Source of the DNA: Variovorax sp. dw_308
GTDB lineage: Bacteria > Pseudomonadota > Gammaproteobacteria > Burkholderiales > Burkholderiaceae_C
NCBI RefSeq assembly: GCF_019207085.1
Contig: NZ_JAATOM010000027.1
Location: 1 to 64,000, forward strand
Reading direction: 5' to 3'
DNA: 64,000 bases
Part shown: in pieces, positions 8,840 through 17,652 of the stretch
How positions within the stretch are numbered: the stretch's first letter is position 1
Layout: every line of letters starts with the position of its first letter
Notes under the pieces: generated by a model
What the model was told of the DNA's origin: nothing
Databases searched by the model: none
What the model saw: the letters and a program-made list of their open reading frames with translations, nothing else
Position numbers and translations under genes: made by a program

Positions 8840-9787
8840 TTACGACAGCCCCAGCGCGCGAGCCTCTTCCTCATACGCCGGATACGACGCCTTCATCACC
8901 GCCCCATTGAGGATCATCTCCGCCACCGCCTCGCGCGAACCCGCCTCGAAGACCCTCGTGCGGATCCAGACCGATTCGGTGCGCGCACTCTCGCTCAGCG
9001 CGATGATCTCGCGCTCCAGCTCGTAGGCCTGGTCAACGAACAGCGGCCCCTTCAGCAGGCGGATCTCCTGGCCCGCGAACAGCCCGACGGCCGGTTTGCG
9101 CCCGCTCAGCCCGGCCTCGGCGGAGGTGGCGCCGAGCAGCACGCTGATCATCTCCATCGGGATGATCGGCCGGCCCCAGGGCGACTGGCTTCCGGTCTCG
9201 CGTGAATACCATGCGCAGGGCTCGGTGATGACCTTCAGCTTGTCGGCCAGCGTGAACGGATAGTGGTCGCCCATGTGGTCGTCGAAACCCATGCGGATCT
9301 TCTCGACGGCCGCGCCGCGCTGCCCTACCTTGAGGTCGCGGTTGATGACCAGCCCCGTGGCTGGCCGCAGCTTGGCGATGCGTTGCTGGATCTCGTGCGG
9401 CAGGCCATTCGCGTCGCCGACCGAAGCCGAGCCCGTGAGCACCGGCGTGCCGTCGCGCTTCTCGGCCCAGATGCGGACGAAGCGTGGTTGCGACGGCGTC
9501 GACTCGACGAAGGCGCGCACCTCCTCGCCCTCCACCACCATGTTCTGGTAGTGCGCGCTGATGCAGCCCGTTTCAAACCAGGCTTGGCCGAACACCTTGT
9601 AGAGCAGCGGATCGAACTGGCTGAAATGCGTCGGTCCTTCGATCGGTCCTGCACGCAAGCCAAGCCCCTCCGCCATGGCGTCGTCGTGGATGGACTTGTG
9701 GCCGTCGTAGCGCTGGTCGGCCAGCATCTGGCGGGGCTGGCGCAGGTGGCCGCAGAGGAACGGGGATTCGGTGAAAGCTTGGCTCAT
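8840..9787 (-). CDS. hotdog-fold (MaoC-like) protein of unknown substrate
   Basis: The 315-residue protein appears to hold two hotdog-type halves, with GPIEGPTHFSQFDPLLYKVFG in the first and GRPIIPMEMISVLLG in the second. This resembles double-hotdog MaoC-like hydratases that act on acyl-CoA thioesters. I cannot place a catalytic Asp/His pair with confidence, so it may be a hydratase or a non-catalytic relative. It is convergent with the efflux operon (30-bp gap) and lies 81 bp from the end of the TPR gene on the same strand, so it could be the last gene of that unit. The hotdog call is moderate. Confidence 0.6.
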   Translation of the reverse strand: MSQAFTESPFLCGHLRQPRQMLADQRYDGHKSIHDDAMAEGLGLRAGPIEGPTHFSQFDPLLYKVFGQAWFETGCISAHYQNMVVEGEEVRAFVESTPSQPRFVRIWAEKRDGTPVLTGSASVGDANGLPHEIQQRIAKLRPATGLVINRDLKVGQRGAAVEKIRMGFDDHMGDHYPFTLADKLKVITEPCAWYSRETGSQSPWGRPIIPMEMISVLLGATSAEAGLSGRKPAVGLFAGQEIRLLKGPLFVDQAYELEREIIALSESARTESVWIRTRVFEAGSREAVAEMILNGAVMKASYPAYEEEARALGLS

Positions 9788-9868
9788 GGGTGGGTGGGTC
9801 CGGCTGGGTCGAAGGGATCTGGCAGATGGCGACGCAAAAATTCTATGGCCCCAGCCGGAGAAGCGAAG

Positions 9869-11162
9869 TCACGCAAGTGCCTCGGGCGCACCAGGCATCG
9901 TTGCCGGTCCGACGCGATGCAGCCTGCGCGCCGGTCGCCGCATGCGATCGATGGCTCTCTGCAGCGTCAGGTGCAGCACATCGCGCTGCGCATGGCTGCC
10001 ACCGAGCCGATGCGCCATCAGGGGCAGGCTGGCCAGCAGCGTGATCGCCAGCGCGTCGTTGCCCGCGCCGAATGCGATCATGGCGCGGCATGACGCGAGC
10101 CCGAGTTGCCGCGTGGTCTCGCCGTGCCGCGTGGGCAACTGTTGTGCACGCGCCAGCGATTGCTCCAGTCGCCTGGCGCTGTCCCAGTCGCGCGCACCGA
10201 CGAACGCGAGCGCTGCGTGCAGGTCGTTGAAGCTGCAGAAACCATCGTCGATGCGCGGCGCCCATGCCTGCGCGAGTTCGACCCAGCGCGCGCCCGGATC
10301 GCCACCCGCTCAGCCCGACGCGCCACAGCAGTGCCGCGCCGTCGATCAGGTCCGCGATGTCGCTGGACTGCCCTGCGCCCATGTGCCGGTCATACAGCGC
10401 CAATGCCGCGTCGCATTCGCCGCGCGCCAGGTGGAACAGCGCGAGGTGCCACCGGCAATGCGTCGCGACCACGGTGTCCTTGCCCCATGCGTCGACGTGG
10501 CCGTTCAACCATTGCACGCCTTCGTCGAACCGGTCGGTCATCTCGAAGACATGCGCCAGGGCATGGTGCGCGCGTGCATTCAAGGCATTGGCATTCAACG
10601 CGGCATGGGCCGCGTCCTCGGCACGCGCGTACTCGCCGCACTCCTCCAGGGCGAAGGCATGCATGGCCAGCACCGCGTGATAGCCGGGCATGGAATACGA
10701 CCAGTGCGGCAGCGCGGCGGACACGCGCTCGCGCATCGCGGCCAGGTCGCCGGTGACATGGTCCAGCGCGTGCGCCACCTGCAGGGCCAGCACATCGCGC
10801 GGGTGCAGCTTCAACAGCGCGCCGAGCGCGGACTTCGCGCCTTCGTAGTCGTCGCCCAGCACGGCGGCGATGGCGGTCAGGTGCCGCTGTTCGCGCAGGG
10901 TGGACGGCAGGCCGGCCGCGATCGCAAAGAGCGGTCGCGCCAGACGCACGCGCTGCGGATCGCGGCTGCACAGGAACAGCCAGGCGCGCAGCACATGGGC
11001 CATCACGAAGTCCGGCGCCTCGTGCAGGGCGATGTCGACTTCCGCATCGGCGCCGGCGCGCCAGTTCTGGAAGGCGGCGAGCGCGCGTTCGAAGGCGATG
11101 AGGCTCGCGGACGTGGTGCCGGTGATGCGGCAGCCGCGAGAGTCCAGTCCGCTGGCGCTCAT
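9869..11162 (-). pseudogene. TTC38-like TPR protein gene with a frameshift
   Basis: From ATG 11162 the frame encodes helical TPR-type repeats of the TTC38-like family (for example HYAV-type motifs SMPGYHAVLAMHAFALEE and DGAALLWRVGL). Near 10304 the frame turns into Arg-rich nonsense, while another frame resumes family-like sequence (GDPGARWVELAQAWAPR, then FNDLHAALAFVGARDW) and ends at 9869. One extra base, or two missing bases, at about 10304 explains this. The repaired product would be about 430 residues, the normal length of the family. The start overlaps the stop of the upstream FAD oxidoreductase by 4 bp (ATGA), so it is the second gene of that operon. It may be a sequencing error or a real inactivation. 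Confidence 0.75.
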
Positions 11163-12607
11163 ATCGCCACCCGCCGATGTGGAGGCGCCGCCGGCGCGAT
11201 GTTGAGGTTCATGCGGAACAGGTTGTCCGGGTCGAAGCGCTTCTTGATCTCCTGCAGGCGCTCGTAGTTGACGCCGTAGCTCATGCTCACGCGCTCTGCC
11301 TCGTCCTCCGTCAGGAAGTTGACGTAGCCGCTGCCGGTGGCGTGCGGTGCGGCTTCCTCGAAGGCGCGGCGGGCCCAGGCGCGCACCTTGTCGTCGTCCT
11401 GCGGATCAGACCAGCGGCCGTGCACGTTCATGATGTAGTGCGCATCGCGGCCGGCAAAGGCCGTCGCGGTGGGCTTCACGCGCGCCATCGCGCCGCCAAG
11501 CTGTGCGATGAAGATCTCGCACTCCGGCCCGGGCAGGAAGGCGGCCGACGAGATGACGGCATCGAGCGCCGCATCGCTCATCTTGCTGAAGTTGTTCGAC
11601 TTCCAATAGTTGCGACCACCCGCCGCCAGCAGCGGGTCGAACGCGGTCTGGAAGCCGGCATAGGGTGTGGGGCCGACCGCGACGCCGACCGGGTCGCCGA
11701 ACTTCATCACCGGGGCCGCAGCGCGCTCGCCCTCCCCGACGCTGCCGCTGTAGACCAGCGGCAGCACCACCACCTCCTTGCCATGCACCGACTCGGGCAG
11801 GAAGGGCAGCGGCGGCGCCTTGCGCAGCACGGCCCACACGCTCAGCTCATCGGGCGCCTCGGCATTGAAATCGCGCCATGCGCGCAGCACCTGGCGGGCT
11901 TGCGCGAACGAATAGACCACCAGGCCGCTGTAGACCTCCGGCCCCACGGGATGGAGCTGGAACTCGAACGACGTCACCACGCCGAAGTTGCCGCCGCCAC
12001 CGCGCAGCGCCCAGAACAGATCGGGCTGCGAAGTCGCCGATGCCACGCGCAGCGCGCCGTCGGCGGTCACCACGGTCGCGCTCAGCAGGTTGTCGATGCT
12101 CATGCCGTAGCGACGCGTCAGCCAGCCGAAGCCGCCGCCGAGCGTGAGCCCCGCCACGCCGGTGGTGGAGTTGATGCCGAGCGGCGTGGCCAGCCCGTGC
12201 GCCTGCGCCGCGCTGTCGAAATCGCCGAGCAAGGCGCCGGCCGCGACGCGCGCCGTGCGCTTCGCCACATCGATGTCGACGGTACGCATGCCCGACATGT
12301 CGAGCATCAGCCCACCCTCCGCCACCGCGTTGCCCGCGATGTGGTGGCCGCCGCCGCGTACGCTCACCAGCATGCGGTGCGCCGCTGCAAAGCGCACGCC
12401 GGCCTGCACGTCGCTGTCGTTCATGCACCGCGCGATCAACGCCGGGCGACGATCGATGGTGCCGTTCCAGATCCTGCGCGCCTCGTCGTAGGCCGCGTCC
12501 GCAGCCGTCAACACCCCGCCGCTGACCTGCGCGGCGAAAGCGTCGACGTGTTGCGGCTGCACTTGCCGGACATCCTTGTCCAGCGTAAGGTAAGTGAGAG
12601 ATTGCAT
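11159..12607 (-). CDS. BBE-type FAD-linked oxidoreductase
   Basis: The 482-residue protein has a PCMH-type FAD-binding domain with RGGGHHIAGNAV, whose His is the usual site of covalent FAD attachment, and GVAGLTLGGGFGWLTRRYG. It ends with a berberine-bridge (BBE) tail VNYERLQEIKKRFDPDNLF. The second, cysteinyl, FAD link of bicovalent enzymes is not evident. Members oxidise sugars, alkaloids or other alcohols with oxygen; the substrate here is unknown. ATG 12607 is preceded by a clear AGGAGCAC ribosome-binding site. It heads an operon with the TPR gene and is divergent from an AraC regulator, the likely controller. Confidence 0.9.
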   Translation of the reverse strand: MQSLTYLTLDKDVRQVQPQHVDAFAAQVSGGVLTAADAAYDEARRIWNGTIDRRPALIARCMNDSDVQAGVRFAAAHRMLVSVRGGGHHIAGNAVAEGGLMLDMSGMRTVDIDVAKRTARVAAGALLGDFDSAAQAHGLATPLGINSTTGVAGLTLGGGFGWLTRRYGMSIDNLLSATVVTADGALRVASATSQPDLFWALRGGGGNFGVVTSFEFQLHPVGPEVYSGLVVYSFAQARQVLRAWRDFNAEAPDELSVWAVLRKAPPLPFLPESVHGKEVVVLPLVYSGSVGEGERAAAPVMKFGDPVGVAVGPTPYAGFQTAFDPLLAAGGRNYWKSNNFSKMSDAALDAVISSAAFLPGPECEIFIAQLGGAMARVKPTATAFAGRDAHYIMNVHGRWSDPQDDDKVRAWARRAFEEAAPHATGSGYVNFLTEDEAERVSMSYGVNYERLQEIKKRFDPDNLFRMNLNIAPAAPPHRRVAI

Positions 12608-12814
12608 GAGGTGCTCCTGTGATGAAGGTGTTGAAGAACAAGCCACCGCGTTGGGTTCTCGACGGGTGCAATCATTTTTTTGCTTCGCCCGCCTGCGCGC
12701 TTCACCGCGCGTCCACCGCACTTGATTGCGCATCTTTCGTTGTGCGAACGCGGCGCGCCGGCTTGATCGGATGTCCGCGCGACTTGATCGAAACGCCGCG
12801 GCGTTGATGCACGC
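12608..12814. promoter_or_regulatory. divergent promoter region of FAD oxidoreductase and AraC gene
   Basis: This 207-bp non-coding stretch separates two divergent genes and is more AT-rich in its middle (around 12670-12685) than its surroundings. It must contain both promoters and probably the AraC operator. I could not assign convincing -35/-10 boxes or a clean repeat. Repeated GCGCG-C-TTGAT-like words near 12762 and 12781 (gcttgatcgg, acttgatcga) may be half-sites. Confidence 0.4.
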
Positions 12815-13828
12815 ATGAGCCAGGACACGCTGTCCGACGTGCTGCGTGGCGTGCGCCTGCGCGGCGCCGTGTTCTTCAACATCAGCGGCAGCAGCGACTG
12901 GGCCGCCGAAGCCCCGTCCGCGAAGGAACTCGCACCGATGCTGATGCGCGGTGTCGACCACGTCATCGAATACCACGCGGTCGCCCAAGGCACTTGCTGG
13001 GCCAGCATCCCCGGCGGGCCTTCGGTGCAGCTGCGGGCGGGCGACGTCGTGATGTTTCCGCACGGCGATGCGCACGTGGTGTCGAGCGCACCGGGCATGC
13101 GCGGCGACGGCGACTTCAGCTGGTTCCCCGGTACCGAGGCCGCGGGCCGGTTGCCGCTGCGCGTGGCCTACAACGGCAACAACGTCCTGCTGCCGCCAGC
13201 GGAAGCGCCCAACCCGGATGCCGACGTGAACATCGTCTGCGGCTTCCTCGGACTGGACTTGCAACCCTTCAACCCGCTGATCGACGCGCTACCCCGCATG
13301 CTGCACCTGCGCGCGAGCGAGGACGGGGCCTGGATCGCGAAGTTCACGCAGCAGGCCGTGGCCGAGTCACACGCGCAACGCCCCGGCGGCGAGGCCATGC
13401 TGGCACGCATGAGCGAGATGATGTTCGTCGATGCGGTGCGTCGCTATGCGGACAGCCTGCCGGCACAGAGCGCCGGATGGCTGGCGGGCTTGCGCGATCG
13501 CTTCGTCGGTCGCGCGCTCGCGGTGATGCACGAGCAACCGGCGAAGGAGTGGACCGTCGAGGAACTCGGCCGTCATGCCGGCCTGTCGCGTTCGGCGTTG
13601 CACGACCGCTTCGTGCAACTGGTGGGCGTCGCGCCGATGCAGTACCTGGCGCAGTGGCGCATGCAGGCCGCGGCGCGCAAGCTGCTGGAGACGCGCGCCA
13701 CCGTCGCGGCCATCGCGCTGGATGTCGGCTACGACTCGGAGGCGGCGTTCGCTCGTGCGTTCAAGCGCGTGGTCGGCAAGCCGCCCGGCCAGTGGCGACG
13801 CGAGCGGGACGCCGCCGCGTCGCAGTAG
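12815..13828 (+). CDS. AraC-family regulator with cupin sensor domain
   Basis: The 337-residue protein has an N-terminal cupin-like sensor (about residues 15-190, with LRAGDVVMFPHGDAHVV) and a C-terminal AraC-type double helix-turn-helix (about residues 235-330). The second helix pair reads VAAIALDVGYDSEAAFARAF followed by GKPPGQWRR. It belongs to the AraC group whose sensor replaces the usual arabinose-type pocket. Transcribed away from the FAD-oxidoreductase/TPR operon across a 207-bp spacer, it most likely regulates that operon in response to its substrate. The ligand is unknown. Confidence 0.9.
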   Translation: MSQDTLSDVLRGVRLRGAVFFNISGSSDWAAEAPSAKELAPMLMRGVDHVIEYHAVAQGTCWASIPGGPSVQLRAGDVVMFPHGDAHVVSSAPGMRGDGDFSWFPGTEAAGRLPLRVAYNGNNVLLPPAEAPNPDADVNIVCGFLGLDLQPFNPLIDALPRMLHLRASEDGAWIAKFTQQAVAESHAQRPGGEAMLARMSEMMFVDAVRRYADSLPAQSAGWLAGLRDRFVGRALAVMHEQPAKEWTVEELGRHAGLSRSALHDRFVQLVGVAPMQYLAQWRMQAAARKLLETRATVAAIALDVGYDSEAAFARAFKRVVGKPPGQWRRERDAAASQ

Positions 13829-13842
13829 TCTCCCATCTCTCC

Positions 13843-14091
13843 CTAGCTCAGGTCGTACTCCCGGAGCATCACGGGCTCCGTGGAGCCCCCAGCGACGCGC
13901 TTGCGCACCGCCGCATCGATCTCCTCGGCGTGAAGCTCATAGGTCTCCATGGGGTTGTCATCGGCCGCCGTGGGCCGGTAGTGGTAGTGCAGCACCTCCT
14001 TGCCGATGCTGGCCCCCACGTGCACGCCGTCGATCAGGATCCAGAATCGAACGGTGCCGGAGGCTTCATGAAAGAAAGGTGGGTTCGACAT
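13843..14091 (-). CDS. DUF1488-like small protein
   Basis: The 82-residue product has a beta-strand start (SGTVRFWILIDGVHVGASIGKE) and a helical end (EEIDAAVRKRVAGGSTEPVML). This resembles DUF1488 proteins, small proteins whose function is unknown and which end in a similar helix plus EPVxL. The start at 14091 overlaps the end of the upstream 89-residue gene by 26 bp, so the two form one unit. The match is from memory of the family shape, hence moderate confidence. Confidence 0.6.
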   Translation of the reverse strand: MSNPPFFHEASGTVRFWILIDGVHVGASIGKEVLHYHYRPTAADDNPMETYELHAEEIDAAVRKRVAGGSTEPVMLREYDLS

Positions 14092-14335
14092 GCGCGACTT
14101 CCTCCGCCGTTGCTTCGCGGGCATCGATCCACTGCGTGGCCTTGAGCTGGATGGCCTGGATGGCGACGCCGGCATTGGCAAATTGCCGGCACGAGACGAG
14201 GTGGCATTTGCAGGCCTCGTCGAAGTAAAGCATCGCGCCGGCCGCAACCATGCCGTCGAGGGAACTCTGCATGAGGTTGCTTCGTACATCCCATCCGTGA
14301 TAACGGAGGCGAATTGAATCGCTGTCGTGGTCCAT
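14066..14335 (-). CDS. small protein of unknown function (89 aa)
   Basis: The 89-residue product begins MDHDSDSIRLRYHGWDVRSN and contains three cysteines, two of them in ACKCHLVSC, and a predicted alpha/beta composition. I do not recognise it. It overlaps the DUF1488-like gene by 26 bp in another frame, so translational coupling is likely and the pair may act together. A 134-bp spacer separates its start from the divergent alcohol dehydrogenase gene. Confidence 0.6.
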   Translation of the reverse strand: MDHDSDSIRLRYHGWDVRSNLMQSSLDGMVAAGAMLYFDEACKCHLVSCRQFANAGVAIQAIQLKATQWIDAREATAEEVAHVEPTFLS

Positions 14336-14469
14336 GGTGTCCTTCCGGTTCGGTAGAACCCGAAGAGCCGGTTATAGGGCTTCACCACCCCAAGGTCGGT
14401 ACGGCAGCGCACAGAGCCCGCGCCGCAACGAGCCTACAAAGCGGGTGAAAGACCACCCAGGACCAACCC

Positions 14470-15582
14470 ATGAACCAGCAAACCCTTGTCCCGCCCCACG
14501 CGCTCCCCACCTCCGGGGCAGTTCCCCTCGGGAAGCGGTCCACCATGCAGGCCCTCGTCTACAACGGTCCCGGCCAGAAGGCCGTGGAAGAACGGCCGAT
14601 GCCCGCGCTGCTCAAGCCCACGGACGCCATCGTTCGCATCACGCGAACGACGATCTGCGGCACGGACCTGCACATCCTCAAGGGCGACGTGGCAAGCTGC
14701 CGGCCCGGCACCGTGCTCGGCCATGAGGGCGTGGGCGTCGTCGACTCAGTCGGAGCCGGCGTGAGCACGTTCAATCCGGGGGACCGGGTGCTGATCTCGT
14801 GCATCAGCGCCTGCGGGCGCTGCGAGCAATGCCGCACGGGCATGTACTCGCACTGCACGACGGGCGGCTGGATCCTGGGCAACAGCATCGACGGGACGCA
14901 GGCCGAGTTCGTGCGTATTCCGTGGGCCGACACCAGCCTCTACCCGATACCCGAAGGCGCCGATGAAGAAGCCCTGGTCATGCTCAGCGACATCCTGCCG
15001 ACGGGCTTCGAATGCGGCGTGCTCAACGGCAAGGTCAAGCCCGGCGACACGGTGGCCATCGTCGGCTCCGGGCCGATCGGGCTGGCCGCCCTGCTCACCG
15101 CGCAGTTCTATTCGCCGGCAGAGATCATCATGGTCGACCTGGACGACAACCGGCTCGCCGTGGGCAAGCGCTTCGGCGCGACGGCGACGGTGAACAGCGC
15201 CGCCGGCGACGCGGCGCAGCAGGTGATGAAGCTCACCGGCGGACGCGGCGTGGACACCGCCATCGAAGCGGTCGGCATTCCCGCTACCTTCGAGTTGTGC
15301 CAGGACATCGTGGCCGCCGGCGGCACGATCGCCAATGTCGGCGTGCACGGCTGCGGGGTCGACCTGAAGCTGCAGAAGCTGTGGTCGCACAACATCACGA
15401 TCACGACGCGGCTCGTGGACACGCTGTCGATTCCGATGCTGCTGAAGACCTTGCTGTCGAAGCGCATCAACGCGCGGCAACTGATCACTCACCACTTCAA
15501 GTTCGCCGACATCCTGGAGGCCTACGACACCTTCGGCAACGCCGCTGGCACGCGGGCGCTGAAGGTCATCATCGAGACATGA
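14470..15582 (+). CDS. zinc-dependent alcohol dehydrogenase (MDR family)
   Basis: The 370-residue enzyme carries the catalytic zinc ligands in TICGTDLHILK and VLGHEGVG. Four structural-zinc cysteines lie in CISACGRCEQCRTGMYSHC, and the NAD(P)-binding motif GSGPIGLAALL is followed by an acidic strand end (VDLDDNR) that favours NAD+. It resembles the medium-chain dehydrogenases annotated as zinc-dependent alcohol dehydrogenases near formaldehyde or secondary-alcohol metabolism. ATG 14470 gives an N-terminal extension of about 25 residues; the ATG at 14545 (MQALVYNGPG) would give the usual family start and may be the true one. It is monocistronic. Confidence 0.88.
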   Translation: MNQQTLVPPHALPTSGAVPLGKRSTMQALVYNGPGQKAVEERPMPALLKPTDAIVRITRTTICGTDLHILKGDVASCRPGTVLGHEGVGVVDSVGAGVSTFNPGDRVLISCISACGRCEQCRTGMYSHCTTGGWILGNSIDGTQAEFVRIPWADTSLYPIPEGADEEALVMLSDILPTGFECGVLNGKVKPGDTVAIVGSGPIGLAALLTAQFYSPAEIIMVDLDDNRLAVGKRFGATATVNSAAGDAAQQVMKLTGGRGVDTAIEAVGIPATFELCQDIVAAGGTIANVGVHGCGVDLKLQKLWSHNITITTRLVDTLSIPMLLKTLLSKRINARQLITHHFKFADILEAYDTFGNAAGTRALKVIIET

Positions 15583-15615
15583 AACGGGTGAACAGATCGG
15601 CCATGCACGTCCGAT

Positions 15616-15840
15616 TCATTCACCGGCTCTGAGCCCGGCCTCCGGTGCGACCGTCACTCGCTCAACTCGCGCAACGGATTCGCGCTCACCGTTCGTCTTG
15701 CCCCGAAAAGTGAACAACGCGACCCCTGCAACGCAGGCCCACACCGCTACCGCGAAGGTCAGGATGCGCAGGCCATGCTGCCGCTGTCTTGCCGGAATGC
15801 CCTGGAAGCGGCGATACAGGAAAGCCGCAACCCGCGTCAT
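15616..15840 (-). CDS. single-pass membrane protein of unknown function (74 aa)
   Basis: The 74-residue product has a basic N-terminus (MTRVAAFLYRRFQG), one membrane segment (about residues 24-43, ILTFAVAVWACVAGVALFTF) and a charged tail. No family is recognised. Its start overlaps the stop of the upstream 96-residue gene (ATGA), so the two are co-translated. It is the last gene of the minus-strand envelope cluster preceding the SARP-type regulator. Confidence 0.6.
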   Translation of the reverse strand: MTRVAAFLYRRFQGIPARQRQHGLRILTFAVAVWACVAGVALFTFRGKTNGERESVARVERVTVAPEAGLRAGE

Positions 15841-16127
15841 CCGTGCCTCCCGACGGGCGGTGGCTCGGCGGGCCGATCCGCCCATTGCGCCTGCTGCGGA
15901 AGCGGGGCGTCCGGCATCGAGGGAATCCACGGCTCGATGAACGCGCCTTGCCTTGCGTCGCCTTCAGCCTCCGCGGCCGTCGGCACCTCGGTGATCGAGG
16001 GCCAGACTGGCGCGCAGAGCAAGTCGGACAAGGAGGCGAGCGCGAAAGCCAGCAGGAGCAGCAGCCACAGCAGTTCGAACTCGCGCGTGCGACCTGGATC
16101 GGTATCTGCATCGGTATGGCGCTTCAT
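15837..16127 (-). CDS. single-pass membrane protein of unknown function (96 aa)
   Basis: The 96-residue product has a charged N-terminus, one Leu-rich membrane segment (ELLWLLLLLAFALASL, about residues 18-38) and a Pro/Ala-rich periplasmic tail. No family is recognised. It is translationally coupled to the downstream 74-residue gene. A direct-repeat element lies 44 bp upstream of its start and matches one in front of the SARP-type regulator, so it may begin a transcription unit under that regulator. Confidence 0.6.
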   Translation of the reverse strand: MKRHTDADTDPGRTREFELLWLLLLLAFALASLSDLLCAPVWPSITEVPTAAEAEGDARQGAFIEPWIPSMPDAPLPQQAQWADRPAEPPPVGRHG

Positions 16128-16170
16128 GAAGGCCTTGCCCGTGGGGCTGTTGCTTGAACGAGCCTCAGGC

Positions 16171-16199
16171 TAGGGCGCGACCGTTCGCGCATCGTTCGC
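16171..16199. promoter_or_regulatory. 11-bp-spaced CGTTCG direct repeat, copy 1
   Basis: CGTTCG occurs at 16182-16187 and again at 16193-16198, exactly one helical turn (11 bp) apart, inside a 29-bp block matching 17594-17622 at 27 positions. It lies between two minus-strand genes, 44 bp before the start of the 96-residue membrane protein. SARP-type regulators are known to bind heptamer direct repeats spaced 11 bp apart, so this is a candidate operator for the regulator at 17653. Confidence 0.55.
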
Positions 16200-16234
16200 A
16201 TGCCGGCGCAACCCGACCGGAACTGCGGTGAGCG

Positions 16235-17041
16235 CTACTGCGTCGGCGCCTCGACATTGAAAAGCCAGGTGTCGACCAGCGTCGTGCCGGCGGCATCCAC
16301 GTTCAGCGCCCGCCCTCTGCCGGTGCCGGGGTTGCGCGTGTAGACCCACAGCACCGGGCCGCTTCTCGCCGTCGCGACGACCGACTCGCCTTCCGACGCG
16401 GCCCGCTCGAGTTGGCTGCCGAGACCCGCGCAGTCGACGCCAGCGGCAGCGGCGGCCCCGCAGTCAGGCTGCTCACGACGGCCAAGCAACGCCAGCGATG
16501 TCGCGGGTTGCCCGAGCGGCCAGCGGGATGCCTGAGCGAGCCGCGCGCGAACGCAAAGCTGCTCGGCGCCGTTCATCACGCCCGCGAGCCCGTCGCGGGG
16601 AAACTCGTACCTGCGCACCCAGACGACGCCCTCGCCAGTCTTCCGATGAACCAGCACTACCAGCCACGCTGCGATCGCGTTCTCGCGCAGCAGGCTTGCA
16701 TGCAGGTGCTGCCGGACCTGCGCGACGAATTGCGGCTCGGCGCCGGACCGGATGACCCCACCTTCGACCGCTTCCTCTGCATGCGCCCCGGCGTCGAGCG
16801 ACATGTCGACCAGCGACTCGAGCTTGACGCGCACCTGCGAAGCACCCGCGCTGCGCGTTGCAATGCCCTTCGACGTTCCGCCCGTGCTGGCGATCTCGTT
16901 CGCATAGAGAAAGCCCGTGTAGCCGGCGCGCGAGCTTTCCTTCACGGCCTGCCTGAGCGGGCGGCACTCCACGTCGGCACGTGCCGCGCCCGCAGCGAAG
17001 AGGCTGGCCATCAGCACCGATGCGAAGCGTGGCAAATCCAT
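16235..17041 (-). CDS. exported protein of unknown function (268 aa)
   Basis: The 268-residue product has a clear Sec signal peptide (MDLPRFASVLMASLFAAGAARA). The mature part contains four cysteines (VECRPL, QLCVRA, PDCGA, VDCAGL) that could form disulfides in the periplasm. No domain is recognised. A conspicuous VVATARSGPVLWVYTRNPG segment lies near the C-terminus. It is separated by 23 bp from the upstream 138-residue gene, suggesting one operon. With its neighbours it forms a cluster of small envelope proteins beside the SARP-type regulator. Confidence 0.65.
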   Translation of the reverse strand: MDLPRFASVLMASLFAAGAARADVECRPLRQAVKESSRAGYTGFLYANEIASTGGTSKGIATRSAGASQVRVKLESLVDMSLDAGAHAEEAVEGGVIRSGAEPQFVAQVRQHLHASLLRENAIAAWLVVLVHRKTGEGVVWVRRYEFPRDGLAGVMNGAEQLCVRARLAQASRWPLGQPATSLALLGRREQPDCGAAAAAGVDCAGLGSQLERAASEGESVVATARSGPVLWVYTRNPGTGRGRALNVDAAGTTLVDTWLFNVEAPTQ

Positions 17042-17064
17042 TCAGCCTCCCTTGCATGCGAGCA

Positions 17065-17481
17065 TCATTCGCCCGGCAAACACAGCCAGTGCCATCGCAG
17101 CACGCGCTGCCCGCAATGGTGCGCAACGACGCGCGCGATCAGTTCTGCCTTGCCGGCCGCTTCCCATCGCCGATCGATCCAGATCACTGCCTCGTAGAGA
17201 TCGTCCGTGTCGCCCGTCTGCTCGTACCGGTCGAGCAGGGCGATCGACAGTTCACGGTTCGAGAGTTCGTCGCCGCTCGCCGCCTCGTTGCGCAGCACGT
17301 CCAGCCGCGATTGGGCAGCGAGCACGCGTGGTATCGGCCTGGCGGCATGCGCTGGCCGCGCAGGCCCGGCCGGCGGGGAGGAAGGCCCGTGCGGCGCGAA
17401 GGCAAGCACGACGCCCGCCAGCAGCGCACCCGCCGCAAAGCATCCGATGCGCTCGGATCGCCGGGACAGTGGGAACATCAT
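17065..17481 (-). CDS. membrane-anchored protein of unknown function (138 aa)
   Basis: From ATG 17481 (or 17478) the product has a basic start, one hydrophobic segment (GCFAAGALLAGVVLAF), a Pro/Ala linker, and a helical C-terminal part (SNRELSIALLDRYEQTGDT, then DDLYEAVIWIDRRWE) that resembles a single TPR-like helix pair. A longer frame starting at 17553 is possible but adds only non-signal sequence. No family is recognised. It heads the minus-strand cluster, and a direct-repeat element lies 113 bp upstream. Confidence 0.6.
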   Translation of the reverse strand: MMFPLSRRSERIGCFAAGALLAGVVLAFAPHGPSSPPAGPARPAHAARPIPRVLAAQSRLDVLRNEAASGDELSNRELSIALLDRYEQTGDTDDLYEAVIWIDRRWEAAGKAELIARVVAHHCGQRVLRWHWLCLPGE

Positions 17482-17593
17482 TTGAAAATCAAAGGACAAG
17501 GCAATGAAGCGGTGGCAGACTCCGCGCAGGCTTTCGCCAACGCACCTGCTCATGGCTTTCCCCGAAAGGTTGTTGCATGAACCCGGCTCACCT

Positions 17594-17622
17594 TAGGGCG
17601 CGATCGTTCGCCCATCGTTCGC
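17594..17622. promoter_or_regulatory. 11-bp-spaced CGTTCG direct repeat, copy 2
   Basis: CGTTCG occurs at 17605-17610 and 17616-17621, 11 bp apart, in a 29-bp block nearly identical to 16171-16199. This copy is also embedded in a perfect 9-bp inverted repeat, AGGGCGCGA at 17595-17603 and TCGCGCCCT at 17627-17635. It lies 31 bp before the SARP-type regulator's start and 113 bp before the divergent 138-residue gene. It is in the same orientation relative to the minus-strand genes as copy 1. Confidence 0.6.
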
Positions 17623-17652
17623 GCGCTCGCGCCCTCCCATGAACATGTCACG

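Noticed and set aside
12667..12690. Possible sigma-70 promoter in the AT-rich patch of the AraC intergenic region
   Set aside because: No -35/-10 pair with acceptable spacing could be assigned with confidence.
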